This document shows, piece after piece, positions 25,536 to 34,195 of a DNA stretch of 53,341 nucleotides. The position numbers were made by a program, and so were the translations under genes. Each line of letters begins with the position of its first letter. Position 1 is the stretch's first letter. Source of the stretch: Microbispora corallina (lineage in GTDB: Bacteria > Actinomycetota > Actinomycetes > Streptosporangiales > Streptosporangiaceae); assembly GCF_016863035.1 (NCBI RefSeq), contig NZ_BOOC01000046.1:1-53341 (forward strand). Direction: 5' to 3'. The notes below the pieces were generated by a model, which was not told the origin of the DNA, did not search any database, and saw only the letters and a program-made list of their open reading frames with translations.

Positions 25536-27899
25536 GTGCCCCGTGATGTGGTCGTGCCCGACAGCGCGCGGGCTGATCGCGGAATCGTCTCCCGCGACGC
25601 CCCCGAGCCCGTCGACGTGCCCGCGGACGCGGAGCACGAGGAAGCGGCCGTCGCGGAGGACCGACCGGCGCCGGCCACACGACGTAGGCTCGCCCGGTTC
25701 GGGGGGCAGTGGGGTGCTATGAATCCGGTGCTGGAGCCGCTCTTCAAGACGGTGCGGGCGACCCATCCCAAGGCGGACCTGCGCCTGATCGAGCGTGCGT
25801 ACGACGTCGCCGCCTACCACCACCGGGACCAGAAGCGGAAGAGCGGCGACCCGTACATCACCCACCCCCTGGCCGTGGCGACGATCCTGGCCGAGCTGGG
25901 CACCGACGACGAGACGCTGTGCGCGGCGCTGCTGCACGACACCGTGGAGGACACGGCCTACAGCCTCGACGAGTTACGGGCCGACTTCGGCGACAACATC
26001 GCGCTGCTCGTCGACGGCGTCACCAAGCTCGACAAGGTGAAGTTCGGCGACGCGGCGCAGGCCGAGACCGTGCGCAAGATGGTCGTCGCGATGTCGCGCG
26101 ACATCCGCGTGCTGGTCATCAAGCTCGCCGACCGCCTCCACAACATGCGCACGATGCGCTACATGCCGGAGCATAAGCGCCAGCAGAAGTCCCGCGAGAC
26201 GCTGGAGATCTTCGCGCCGCTGGCCCACCGCCTGGGCATGAACACCATCAAGTGGGAGCTGGAGGACCTCGCGTTCGCCATGCTCTACCCGAAGCGATAC
26301 GACGAGATCGCCCGGATGGTGTCGGAGCGCGCGCCCCGGCGTGACCTGTTCCTCCACGAGGTGATCGAGAAGGTCTCGGCCGACCTGCGCGAGGCCAAGA
26401 TCAAGGCGACCGTGCGCGGCCGGCCCAAGCACTACTACTCCATCTACCAGAAGATGATCGCCAAGGGTGTCGCCTTCGACGACATCTACGACCTGGTGGG
26501 CATCCGCGTCCTGGTCGACACGGTCCGCGACTGCTACGCCGCGCTCGGAACGATCCACGCGCAGTGGAAGCCGGTGCCGGGCCGGTTCAAGGACTACATC
26601 GCCATGCCGAAGTTCAACATGTACCAGTCGCTGCACACGACGGTCATGGGTCCCGAGGGCAAGGCGATCGAGCTGCAGATCCGCACCCGCGCCATGCACA
26701 ACCGCGCGGAGTACGGCGTCGCCGCCCACTGGAAGTACAAGGAGGAGATGAACGGCGCCGGGGCGGGCAAGGTCAAGCAGGTCAACGACATGGCCTGGCT
26801 GCGGCAGCTGCTCGACTGGCAGAAGGAGACCTCCGATCCCGGGGAGTTCCTGGAGTCGCTGCGCTTCGACCTGTCGGTGTCGGAGGTGTTCGTCTTCACC
26901 CCGCGCGGCCAGGTCATCGCGCTGCCCGAGGGCGCGACGCCGGTCGACTTCGCCTACGCCGTGCACACCGAGGTGGGCCACCGGTGCATCGGCGCCCGCG
27001 TGAACGGCCGTCTCGTCCCGCTGGAGAGCCGCCTCGGCAACGGCGACACGGTGGAGATCTTCACCTCCAAGTCGCCGGACGCCGGCCCCTCGCGCGACTG
27101 GCTGAAGTTCGTCAAGAGCGGCCGCGCCCGCAACAAGATCCGGCAGTGGTTCACCAAGGAGCGGCGCGAGACCGCGATCGAGGCCGGCAAGGAGGCCATC
27201 GGGCGGGCGATGCGCAAGCAGGGCCTGCCGCTCCAGCGGCTGATGTCCGGCGAGGCGCTGCTGGCCCTCGCCCGCGACCTGCGCTACCCCGACGTCTCCG
27301 CGCTGTACGCCGCGGTGGGCGAGGGGCACGTCGCGGCCCAGTCCGTCGTGGACAAGCTCGTGCAGAGCCTGGGCGGCGTCGAGGGCGCCGAGGAGGACAT
27401 CGCCGAGGCCCAGGTCCCGACGCGGCTCAAGGGCCGTCTGAGGGCCAACTCGAACGCCGGCGTGATCGTGGCGGGCGACCCGGACGTGTGGGTCCGGCTG
27501 TCGCGATGTTGCACGCCGGTCCCGGGGGACGAGATCGTGGGGTTCGTCACGCGCGGTCACGGGGTGTCGGTCCACCGCACCAACTGCCCCAACGTCGAGC
27601 AGCTCAGCACGCAGGCCGACCGGCTGGTGCAGGTGTCGTGGTCGCCGGGCGACGACTCGGTCTTCCTCGTCGCCATCCAGGTGGAGGCGCTCGACCGGCC
27701 CCGGCTGCTGTCGGACGTCACGCGGACCCTGTCCGACCAACACGTGAACATCCTGTCCGCCTCGGTCGCCACGACCAGGGACAGGGTGGCGGTCAGCAAG
27801 TTCACCTTCGAGATGGGCGACCCCAAGCACCTGGGCCACGTCCTCAAGGCCGTGCGCAACGTGCAGGGCGTCTACGACGTCTACCGCGTGACCAGCTGA
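25536..27899 (+). CDS. relA: Bifunctional (p)ppGpp synthetase/hydrolase
   Basis: 787 aa long RelA/SpoT homologue controlling the stringent response. Order: N-terminal extension (1-60), HD hydrolase with His134-Asp135 in LLHDTVEDT, synthetase with RFKDYIAMPKFNMYQSLHT near 350, TGS (about 443-500), helical region, Cys-rich CCTPVPGDEIVGF near 658 and ACT (about 702-785). An intact HD and the RFKD form of the synthetase motif indicate a true bifunctional Rel. GTG 25536 has GAGGAG 5 nt upstream; an internal ATG at 25719 (MNPVLEPLFK) is a possible shorter start. A shared terminator separates it from the convergent DUF349 gene. Confidence 0.96.
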   Translation: MPRDVVVPDSARADRGIVSRDAPEPVDVPADAEHEEAAVAEDRPAPATRRRLARFGGQWGAMNPVLEPLFKTVRATHPKADLRLIERAYDVAAYHHRDQKRKSGDPYITHPLAVATILAELGTDDETLCAALLHDTVEDTAYSLDELRADFGDNIALLVDGVTKLDKVKFGDAAQAETVRKMVVAMSRDIRVLVIKLADRLHNMRTMRYMPEHKRQQKSRETLEIFAPLAHRLGMNTIKWELEDLAFAMLYPKRYDEIARMVSERAPRRDLFLHEVIEKVSADLREAKIKATVRGRPKHYYSIYQKMIAKGVAFDDIYDLVGIRVLVDTVRDCYAALGTIHAQWKPVPGRFKDYIAMPKFNMYQSLHTTVMGPEGKAIELQIRTRAMHNRAEYGVAAHWKYKEEMNGAGAGKVKQVNDMAWLRQLLDWQKETSDPGEFLESLRFDLSVSEVFVFTPRGQVIALPEGATPVDFAYAVHTEVGHRCIGARVNGRLVPLESRLGNGDTVEIFTSKSPDAGPSRDWLKFVKSGRARNKIRQWFTKERRETAIEAGKEAIGRAMRKQGLPLQRLMSGEALLALARDLRYPDVSALYAAVGEGHVAAQSVVDKLVQSLGGVEGAEEDIAEAQVPTRLKGRLRANSNAGVIVAGDPDVWVRLSRCCTPVPGDEIVGFVTRGHGVSVHRTNCPNVEQLSTQADRLVQVSWSPGDDSVFLVAIQVEALDRPRLLSDVTRTLSDQHVNILSASVATTRDRVAVSKFTFEMGDPKHLGHVLKAVRNVQGVYDVYRVTS

Positions 27900-27966
27900 A
27901 CCGGCCGCCTCTGCCGTCCGAGGCGCGACCGCACGCCGACGCCGTCGCCGTCACGGGCCGCCGGTC

Positions 27967-28000
27967 GTGACCTTGCAGAACCCCGCCTCTGCAAGATCAC
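27967..28000. terminator. Bidirectional terminator between relA and the DUF349 gene
   Basis: A 13-bp stem with one mismatch: GTGACCTTGCAGA (27967-27979) against 27988-28000, with an 8-nt loop. It lies 67 nt after the relA stop and 18 nt after the convergent stop. Rather AT-rich for this genome, which suits a real terminator. Confidence 0.75.
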
Positions 28001-28018
28001 GTCACTGGTCCCAGGGGG

Positions 28019-29248
28019 TCAGGAGAACTCGGCGAGCGTGCGCTCGGCCTCCTCCAGCCACGAGCGGCGGGCGGCCAGGGCCTCCTCCGCCTCCTTGACG
28101 TCCTTGTCGCGGCCCGCCGTACGGGCCTTCGACAGGCGGCCCTCCAGCTGGTCGATCGACCGGCGCAGCTGGTTGACCGTGTCCTGGGCGCGCGCCCGGG
28201 CCTCGGGGTTGGAGCGCTTCCACTCGCTGTCCTCGGCCCGCCGGACGGCGTCCTCGACCTTGCGCAGGCCGCCCTCCAGCCGGTCGCGCAGGTCGCGCGG
28301 CACCGGTCCGGCCGCCTCCCAGCGCTCCAGCAGCGTCCGCATGGCGCTCCTGGCCGCCCGGGCGTCGGTCACCGGCAGCAGCTTCTCCGCCTCGGCGAGC
28401 AGCGCCTCCTTGACCTCGGCGTTGGCCGCGAACGACGCGTCCCGCTCGGCGAACACGGCCGACCGGGCCTGGAAGAACTCGTCCTGCGCGCCCTTGAACC
28501 GGGCCCACAGCTCGTCCTCGGCCTCGCGCGAGGCCCGTCCCGCGGCCTTCCACTGGCGCATGAGCTCGCGGTAGGCCGCGGCCGTGGCGTTCCAGTCGGT
28601 CGAGCCGGCCAGCGCCTCCGCCTCGACCACGATGCGCTCCTTGGCGCTCCTGACCGCGTCGCGCTGCTCGTCCAGCGAGGAGAAGTACGCCTTGCGCCGC
28701 TTGGCGAACGCCGTGCGCGCCGTGGACAGCCTCTTCCACAGCGTGGCCTCGGTGGCGCGGTCGATGCGCTCGGCCGCCTTCCACTCCTCGACCAGCTGGC
28801 GCAGCCGCTCCCCGCCGGACTTCCAGTGGGTGGTCTCCTCGGCGATGCGCTCCGCCTCGGCGACGATGCGCTCCTTCGTCTCGCGGGCGTGCACGCGGGC
28901 CTGGTCGCGCGCGGCCCGCACCTCCTCGCGCCGCTTGCCCACGAAGTCGCTCAGCGCCGCGAGCCGCTCCTGCAGGGAGCCGAGGTCGCCGATGGCGTGG
29001 GCCTCGGCGACCGCCTCCCTCAGCTTCGCGATGCTCGCCTCGGCCTGCGCGGGCGCCAGGTCCGTCCCGCGCACCCGCTGCTCGAGGAGCTGGACCTGCC
29101 CGGCCAGCTCGTCGAACTTGCGGCGGAAGTAGGCCAGCGCCTCCTCCGGCTCACCGGCCTGCCAGGACCCGACGGCCCGTTCTCCCTCAGCCGTACGCAC
29201 GTAGACGGTGCCGTCCTCGTCTACCCGGCCCCACGGGTCGGTGGTCAC
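28019..29248 (-). CDS. DUF349 repeat protein
   Basis: 409 aa, strongly helical and charged. After an N-terminal WGRVDEDGTVYVRTAEGERAVGSWQAGEPEEAL block (about 5-40), three or more DUF349 repeats follow, recognisable by W(K/N)...L..EWKAA...LW.R...A...F..R: HWKSGGERLRQLVEEWKAA, then DWNATAAAYRELMRQWKAA, then ARSAMRTLLERWEAA. The rest is predicted coiled coil. DUF349 proteins are of unknown function. GTG 29246-29248 has GGGAGG 5-6 nt upstream, better than the upstream in-frame GTG at 29263. Its neighbour relA is convergent; a cyclophilin lies upstream on the same strand. Confidence 0.85.
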   Translation of the reverse strand: MTTDPWGRVDEDGTVYVRTAEGERAVGSWQAGEPEEALAYFRRKFDELAGQVQLLEQRVRGTDLAPAQAEASIAKLREAVAEAHAIGDLGSLQERLAALSDFVGKRREEVRAARDQARVHARETKERIVAEAERIAEETTHWKSGGERLRQLVEEWKAAERIDRATEATLWKRLSTARTAFAKRRKAYFSSLDEQRDAVRSAKERIVVEAEALAGSTDWNATAAAYRELMRQWKAAGRASREAEDELWARFKGAQDEFFQARSAVFAERDASFAANAEVKEALLAEAEKLLPVTDARAARSAMRTLLERWEAAGPVPRDLRDRLEGGLRKVEDAVRRAEDSEWKRSNPEARARAQDTVNQLRRSIDQLEGRLSKARTAGRDKDVKEAEEALAARRSWLEEAERTLAEFS

Positions 29249-29307
29249 CGTGTCCTCCCGCACTTGAATCAGCCTCCAGGGCCCGAAATGCCCTTGGTTG
29301 TATTACG

Positions 29308-30162
29308 TCAGCTCTTGCTGGTGATTGTCACGTCTTTGATGATGACCGGCTGCTTCGGCGCGCCCGTCCCGTCACCGGCGGGACCGGCGATGACGCCCTT
29401 CTTGGCGACCTTGTCCAGAATCTCAAGCCCCTTGGTCACGGTACCGAAGGGGGTGTAGTCCGGGGTCAGCCCGGTGTCCCCGAACACGATGAAGAACTGG
29501 CTGCCGTTCGTGTTGGGCCCGCTGTTGGCCATCGCGATGACGCCGCGGGTGTACTTGGCGCCCGTCAGGTTCTCGTTCGCGAACCGGTAGCCGGGGCCGC
29601 CCTGGCCGTCGGTCGGGTTCTTGCCGTCGGCCTTGGCCAGCGGGTCGCCGCACTGCAGGATCGGGAAGCTCGTGCCCATCCGGTGGCAGTGGGTGTCGTC
29701 GAAGTAGTCCTTCGAGGCGAGGAACTTGAACGAGTTGACCGTGCACGGCGCCTTCGACGAGTCGAGCGTCGCCACGATGTCGCCCAGGTTCGTCTTGATG
29801 GTCATGGTCGCCGGGGCGGTGCTGACCTTGGCCGGCGGCATGCCCACGTCCTTGACCTGGCCGCTGCCCTTGTCGGCGACGTACCCGCAGGTGCCCGTCG
29901 AGGGGTCGTACGGCTTGGGATCGGCGGCGGCCGCCGCGCTCGCGCTCGGCGCCGGCGAGGCCGCGGAGGCCGTGGTGGCGGAGTCCTTGCGTCCCAGCAG
30001 GGTCGTGGCGGCGACGACCGCGCCGATCACGACCACGACCGCGACGCTGGTGCCGATGACCGCGTTGCGCCTGGTCTTCTTCTGGCGCTCGACGCGTGCC
30101 TGCATCTGCCTCCGGTAGTGCTCCCGGGCCAGCTGCTTCTGACGGTCCTTGCCGGTGACCAC
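29308..30162 (-). CDS. Membrane-anchored cyclophilin-type peptidyl-prolyl isomerase
   Basis: 284 aa. A basic cytoplasmic N-terminus (about 1-35) is followed by one membrane helix (AVIGTSVAVVVVIGAVVAATTLL), a Ser/Ala tether and an extracytoplasmic cyclophilin domain (about 115-284). It has MTIKTNLGDIVATL, CHRMGTSFPILQCGDP, NGSQFFIVFGDT and TPFGTVTKGLEILDKV. Cyclophilins speed prolyl isomerisation during folding; the Trp typical of cyclosporin-sensitive forms is not evident. GTG 30160-30162 has GGGAGG 5 nt upstream and yields MVTGKDRQKQLARE, the typical actinobacterial start. Conserved neighbour of relA and hisS. Confidence 0.9.
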   Translation of the reverse strand: MVTGKDRQKQLAREHYRRQMQARVERQKKTRRNAVIGTSVAVVVVIGAVVAATTLLGRKDSATTASAASPAPSASAAAAADPKPYDPSTGTCGYVADKGSGQVKDVGMPPAKVSTAPATMTIKTNLGDIVATLDSSKAPCTVNSFKFLASKDYFDDTHCHRMGTSFPILQCGDPLAKADGKNPTDGQGGPGYRFANENLTGAKYTRGVIAMANSGPNTNGSQFFIVFGDTGLTPDYTPFGTVTKGLEILDKVAKKGVIAGPAGDGTGAPKQPVIIKDVTITSKS

Positions 30163-30267
30163 TTCGACCTCCCGACTGCGTGTGTTTCCCATGATCGCGC
30201 GCTCGGATCTCGATCTCGCCGGAGCGTGCCGCCGCGCCGGGCGGGCGCTCGGCGAAGGACTGCTCGT

Positions 30268-30295
30268 TCTATAGCATCCGGCTCGACTACTCCAA
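30268..30295 (-). promoter_or_regulatory. Putative promoter for the cyclophilin gene
   Basis: On the minus strand, TTGGAG (plus 30290-30295), 16-nt spacer, TATAGA (plus 30268-30273). The leader would be about 100 nt. The divergent gap 30163-30431 is AT-richer than its surroundings; I could not choose a promoter for the plus-strand metallo-hydrolase gene. Confidence 0.5.
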
Positions 30296-30431
30296 GAATG
30301 ACTATTGAGGTGGGCGAATCGTATCGGCAGACGGGTATTGGTTCGCAGCCCGCCGACCCGCACCGGTACCCTTCGGTTACATTCGCTCGCGTAATCCTTG
30401 ATACATCCTCACGAGACGCAGAGGCCGCTTC

Positions 30432-31115
30432 GTGCTCGTCGCCGGGTTTCCCGCAGGGTCGTTCCAGACCAACTGCTATGTCGCCGCTCCCGCCCCAGGC
30501 GAGGAGTGCGTCGTCGTCGACCCAGGTCAGGACGCGGTCGCAGGCCTCGACGAGCTGCTGCGCGAGCACCGTCTGAAGCCCGTCGCCGTGCTGCTCACCC
30601 ACGGCCACATCGACCACGTCTGGTCGGTCGTCCCCGTCTGCGGCGCGCGCGACGTGCCCGCGTGGATCCACCCCGACGACCGCGATCTGCTGTCCGATCC
30701 GGCGAAGGGGTTCTCCGCGGAGACGAAGCAGCTGTTCGGGGGGCTGGAGTTCACCGAGCCGGACGACGTCAGGGAGCTGTCCGACGGCGCGACCATGAGC
30801 CTGGCCGGCCTGGAGATCACCGTGGACCACACTCCCGGCCATACCAGGGGGTCGGTGACGTTCAGGACGCCGTACGAGGACACCCAGATCCTGTTCTCGG
30901 GCGACCTGCTGTTCGCCGGCTCCATCGGCCGCACCGACCTTCCGGGCGGGGACTACCCCACCATCCTGGGCAGCCTCGCCAGGACGATGACGCTGCCGGA
31001 CGACACGACGGTCCTGCCCGGTCACGGACCACAGACGACAATCGGCCGCGAGCGCGCGACCAACCCCTACGTCAGGGAGGCCGCGCCGCACGAGGGCCCG
31101 AGCAGGGGAATCTAA
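30432..31115 (+). CDS. MBL-fold metallo-hydrolase (glyoxalase II-like)
   Basis: 227 aa. Zinc-binding metallo-beta-lactamase fold: THGHIDH (HxHxDH), HTPGHT, SGDLLF and a late PGHGPQT. The opening AGFPAGSFQTNCYVAAP is typical of hydroxyacylglutathione-hydrolase-like proteins. Actinobacteria lack glutathione, so the true thioester substrate is unknown. GTG start 30432. The stop TAA shares one base with the hisS ATG, so the two are translationally coupled. This gene precedes hisS in many actinobacteria. Confidence 0.9.
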   Translation: MLVAGFPAGSFQTNCYVAAPAPGEECVVVDPGQDAVAGLDELLREHRLKPVAVLLTHGHIDHVWSVVPVCGARDVPAWIHPDDRDLLSDPAKGFSAETKQLFGGLEFTEPDDVRELSDGATMSLAGLEITVDHTPGHTRGSVTFRTPYEDTQILFSGDLLFAGSIGRTDLPGGDYPTILGSLARTMTLPDDTTVLPGHGPQTTIGRERATNPYVREAAPHEGPSRGI

Positions 31116-32371
31116 TGACGTTTCAGGCGCCCAAGGGCACCTTCGACTGGATGCCGCCGCGTTCGGAGTGGGCGCTCGCCGTGCGCGACGGCCTGTCCGC
31201 GCCGGCGCGCCGCGCGGGCTACGGCTACATCGAGACCCCCGCGTTCGAGGACACGGGGCTGTTCTCCCGCGGCGTCGGCGAGTCGACCGACATCGTGACC
31301 AAGGAGATGTACACGTTCCAGAGCCGGGGCGGCCAGTCGCTCACGCTGCGCCCCGAGGGGACGGCCAGCGTGGTGCGGGCCGTCCTTGAGCACGGCCTGT
31401 ACGGCGGCCCGCTGCCCATCAAGCTCTGGTACTCCGGCAGCTACTTCCGCTACGAGCGGGCCCAGGCCGGCCGCTACCGCCACTTCTCCCAGGTGGGGGC
31501 CGAGGCGCTGGGCGCGGAGGATCCGGCGCTCGACGCCGAGTTGATCGTGCTGGCCGCCGACGGCTACCGCGGGCTCGGCCTGCGCGGGGTGCGGCTGCTG
31601 ATCAACTCGCTCGGCTGCAAGGAGTGCCGCCCCGCCTACCGGGCCGCGCTGCAGGAGTTCCTGCGCGGCCTCGACCTCGACGAGCAGACCCGCCGCCGGG
31701 TGGAGATCAACCCCCTGCGGGTGCTGGACGACAAGCGCCCCGAGGTGCAGGCCCAGCTGACCGGGGCGCCGCTCGTGACCGACCACCTCTGCGGGGCCTG
31801 CAAGGCCTACCACGAGGAGGTCAGGGGGCTGCTCACCGCGGCCGACGTGGCCTACGCCGACGACCCCCGGCTGGTCCGCGGTCTCGACTACTACACCCGC
31901 ACCACGTTCGAGTTCCTGCACGACGGGCTCGGCGCGCAGTCGGCGGTCGGCGGGGGAGGCCGGTACGACGGACTGAGTGAGATGATCGGCGGCCCGGCGC
32001 TGCCCAGCGTGGGGTGGGCGCTCGGCGTCGACCGTACCGTGCTGGCCATGGAGGCCGAGGGCCTGCTGGGCGAGCGCCCGCGGCACCTCGACGTGTTCGC
32101 CGTCCCGCTGGGGGAGGACGCCAGGCGGCGGATCTTCCCGCTGGTCGCGGAGCTGCGCCGGGCCGGCCTCGCGGTCGACATGGCGTTCGGCGGCCGGGGG
32201 GTCAAGGGCGCGATGAAGGCGGCCGACCGCAGTGGCGCCCGCTACGCCCTGATCCTCGGCGACCGGGACATCGAGGCGGGCGCCGTGCAAGTGAAGGACC
32301 TGACCACAGCCGACCAGACCGCGGTGCCGCTCGCGGAGGTCGTCGACGTTCTGAAGGGGAAAGTCTCGTGA
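31115..32371 (+). CDS. hisS: Histidyl-tRNA synthetase
   Basis: 418 aa class II synthetase. Motif 1 region FEDTGLFSRGVGESTDIVTKEMYTF, motif 2 SGSYFRYERAQAGRYRHFSQVG, the HisA signature LVRGLDYYTRTTFEF, and motif 3 near SVGWALGVDRTVLAME are present, followed by the anticodon-binding domain (about 325-418). ATG 31115 overlaps the upstream stop by one base and has AGGGGAA upstream. Its stop overlaps the aspS start as GTGA, so hisS and aspS are coupled. Confidence 0.97.
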   Translation: MTFQAPKGTFDWMPPRSEWALAVRDGLSAPARRAGYGYIETPAFEDTGLFSRGVGESTDIVTKEMYTFQSRGGQSLTLRPEGTASVVRAVLEHGLYGGPLPIKLWYSGSYFRYERAQAGRYRHFSQVGAEALGAEDPALDAELIVLAADGYRGLGLRGVRLLINSLGCKECRPAYRAALQEFLRGLDLDEQTRRRVEINPLRVLDDKRPEVQAQLTGAPLVTDHLCGACKAYHEEVRGLLTAADVAYADDPRLVRGLDYYTRTTFEFLHDGLGAQSAVGGGGRYDGLSEMIGGPALPSVGWALGVDRTVLAMEAEGLLGERPRHLDVFAVPLGEDARRRIFPLVAELRRAGLAVDMAFGGRGVKGAMKAADRSGARYALILGDRDIEAGAVQVKDLTTADQTAVPLAEVVDVLKGKVS

Positions 32372-34128
32372 TCCGCACCCACGAAGCAGGGACGCTTCGT
32401 AAGGAGCATGCCGGCCGGCAGGTGACGCTGGCCGGATGGGTGGCGCGCCGCCGCGACCACGGCGGCGTCGTGTTCATCGACCTGCGCGACGCCTCCGGCT
32501 CGGCCCAGGTGGTCTTCCGCGAGGAGGACCACGCCCACGACCTGCGCTCGGAGTACTGCGTCAAGGTGACGGGCGAGGTCCGCCTGCGCCCCTCGGGCAA
32601 CGAGAACGCCGATCTGCCCACGGGCGAGATCGAGGTCGTCGCCTCCGAGGTGGAGGTGCTGAGCGAGTCGGCCCCGCTGCCGTTCCCGATCGAGGGCGGC
32701 GCGGGCGTCTCGGAGGAGGCGCGGCTGAAGTACCGCTACCTCGACATCCGCCGCCAGCAGATCGCGAACGCCCTGCGGGTGCGCTCCCAGGCGACGTACC
32801 TGGCCAACGAGGTCATGCGGGAGCGCGGCTTCGTCTACGTCGAGACGCCCAACCTGACGCGGTCCACACCCGAGGGCGCCCGCGACTTCCTGGTGCCGGT
32901 GCGGCTCCAGCCGGGCAACTGGTACGCCCTGCCGCAGTCGCCGCAGCTGTTCAAGCAGCTGCTCATGGTCTCCGGCCTGGAGCGCTACTACCAGCTCGCC
33001 CGGTGCTTCCGCGACGAGGACCTGCGGGCCGACCGGCAGCCGGAGTTCACCCAGATCGACATCGAGATGTCGTTCGTCGACCAGGACGACGTGATCGAGC
33101 TGGGCGAGGCGCTCGTCGGGCGGATCTGGCGGGAGACCGTCGGCTACGAGCTGCCGGCGCCGCTGCCCCGCATGACGTACGCCGAGGCCATGGCCCGGTA
33201 CGGCTCCGACAAGCCGGACCTGCGGTTCGGGATCGAGCTGACCGAGCTGACCGACTACTTCGCCGGCACCTCCTTCCGCGTCTTCCAGGCGCCGTACGTG
33301 GGCGCCGTCGTCATGCCGGGGGGCGCCTCCCAGACCCGCAAGGAGCTGGACGCCTGGCAGGAGTGGGCCAAGTCCCGTGGCGCCCGCGGCCTGGCCTACG
33401 TGCTGGTCCAGGAGGACGGGACTCTCGGCGGCCCGGTCGCCAAGAACCTGTCGGAGACCGAGCTCTCCGGTCTCGCCGCCAAGACGGGCGCCCAGCCGGG
33501 CGACGCCGTGTTCTTCGCGGCCGGCGCCCGGTCGGCCAGCCGCGAGCTGCTCGGCGCGGCCCGCCTGGAGATCGGCCGCCGCTGCGACCTCATCGACGAG
33601 TCGCAGTGGTCGTTCCTGTGGGTCGTCGACGCCCCCATGTTCGAGGAGGACGGCGAGGGCGGCTGGACGGCCGTGCACCACCCGTTCACCTCGCCGAAGC
33701 CCGAATGGGCCGACAACTTCCAGGACCACCCGGGCGAGGCCCTCGCGTACGCCTACGACATGGTCTGCAACGGCATGGAGATCGGCGGCGGCTCCATTCG
33801 AATCCACCGGGCCGAGATGCAGCAGCGTGTGTTCGACGTGCTCGGCATCTCCAAGGAGGAGGCGGAGAGCAAGTTCGGCTTCCTGCTGGAGGCGTTCAAG
33901 TACGGCCCGCCGCCGCACGGGGGCATCGCCTACGGCTGGGACCGCATCTGCATGCTCCTGGCGGGCGGCGAGTCGATCCGGGACGTCATCGCCTTCCCGA
34001 AGACCGCGTCCGGCTACGACCCGCTCACCGGCGCTCCCACGCCCATCTCGGTGGACCAGCGCAAGGAGGCCGGGGTGGACGCCAAGCCCAAGGCGGAGGC
34101 GCAGGCCCAGGCGCCGGCCGAGAGCTGA
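32368..34128 (+). CDS. aspS: Aspartyl-tRNA synthetase, residues typical of the non-discriminating type
   Basis: 586 aa bacterial AspRS: OB anticodon domain (1 to about 105), class II catalytic core (LKYRYLDIRR; QSPQLFKQLLMVSGLERYYQLARCFRDEDLRADRQPEFTQ split over motif 2), GAD insertion and motif 3 (GIAYGWDRICMLL). In the OB domain His31 (RRRDHGG) and Gly77 (RPSGNEN) align with E. coli Leu30 and Lys85; His and Gly there characterise non-discriminating AspRS, which also makes Asp-tRNA(Asn) for GatCAB. GTG start overlaps hisS. The Ala/Gln/Lys-rich C-terminal tail (about 570-586) is dispensable-looking. Confidence 0.96.
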   Translation: MIRTHEAGTLRKEHAGRQVTLAGWVARRRDHGGVVFIDLRDASGSAQVVFREEDHAHDLRSEYCVKVTGEVRLRPSGNENADLPTGEIEVVASEVEVLSESAPLPFPIEGGAGVSEEARLKYRYLDIRRQQIANALRVRSQATYLANEVMRERGFVYVETPNLTRSTPEGARDFLVPVRLQPGNWYALPQSPQLFKQLLMVSGLERYYQLARCFRDEDLRADRQPEFTQIDIEMSFVDQDDVIELGEALVGRIWRETVGYELPAPLPRMTYAEAMARYGSDKPDLRFGIELTELTDYFAGTSFRVFQAPYVGAVVMPGGASQTRKELDAWQEWAKSRGARGLAYVLVQEDGTLGGPVAKNLSETELSGLAAKTGAQPGDAVFFAAGARSASRELLGAARLEIGRRCDLIDESQWSFLWVVDAPMFEEDGEGGWTAVHHPFTSPKPEWADNFQDHPGEALAYAYDMVCNGMEIGGGSIRIHRAEMQQRVFDVLGISKEEAESKFGFLLEAFKYGPPPHGGIAYGWDRICMLLAGGESIRDVIAFPKTASGYDPLTGAPTPISVDQRKEAGVDAKPKAEAQAQAPAES

Positions 34129-34137
34129 CAGAACGCG

Positions 34138-34172
34138 ACGGCCGCCGCCCCCTCACCGGGGGCGGCGGCCGT
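34138..34172. terminator. Bidirectional terminator after aspS
   Basis: Perfect 15-bp stem, arms 34138-34152 (ACGGCCGCCGCCCCC) and 34158-34172, with a 5-nt loop. It lies 9 nt after the aspS stop and 23 nt after the convergent cyclophilin stop, serving both. Confidence 0.85.
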
Positions 34173-34195
34173 GGCGTTCGCGGTGGCCTCCGTCG

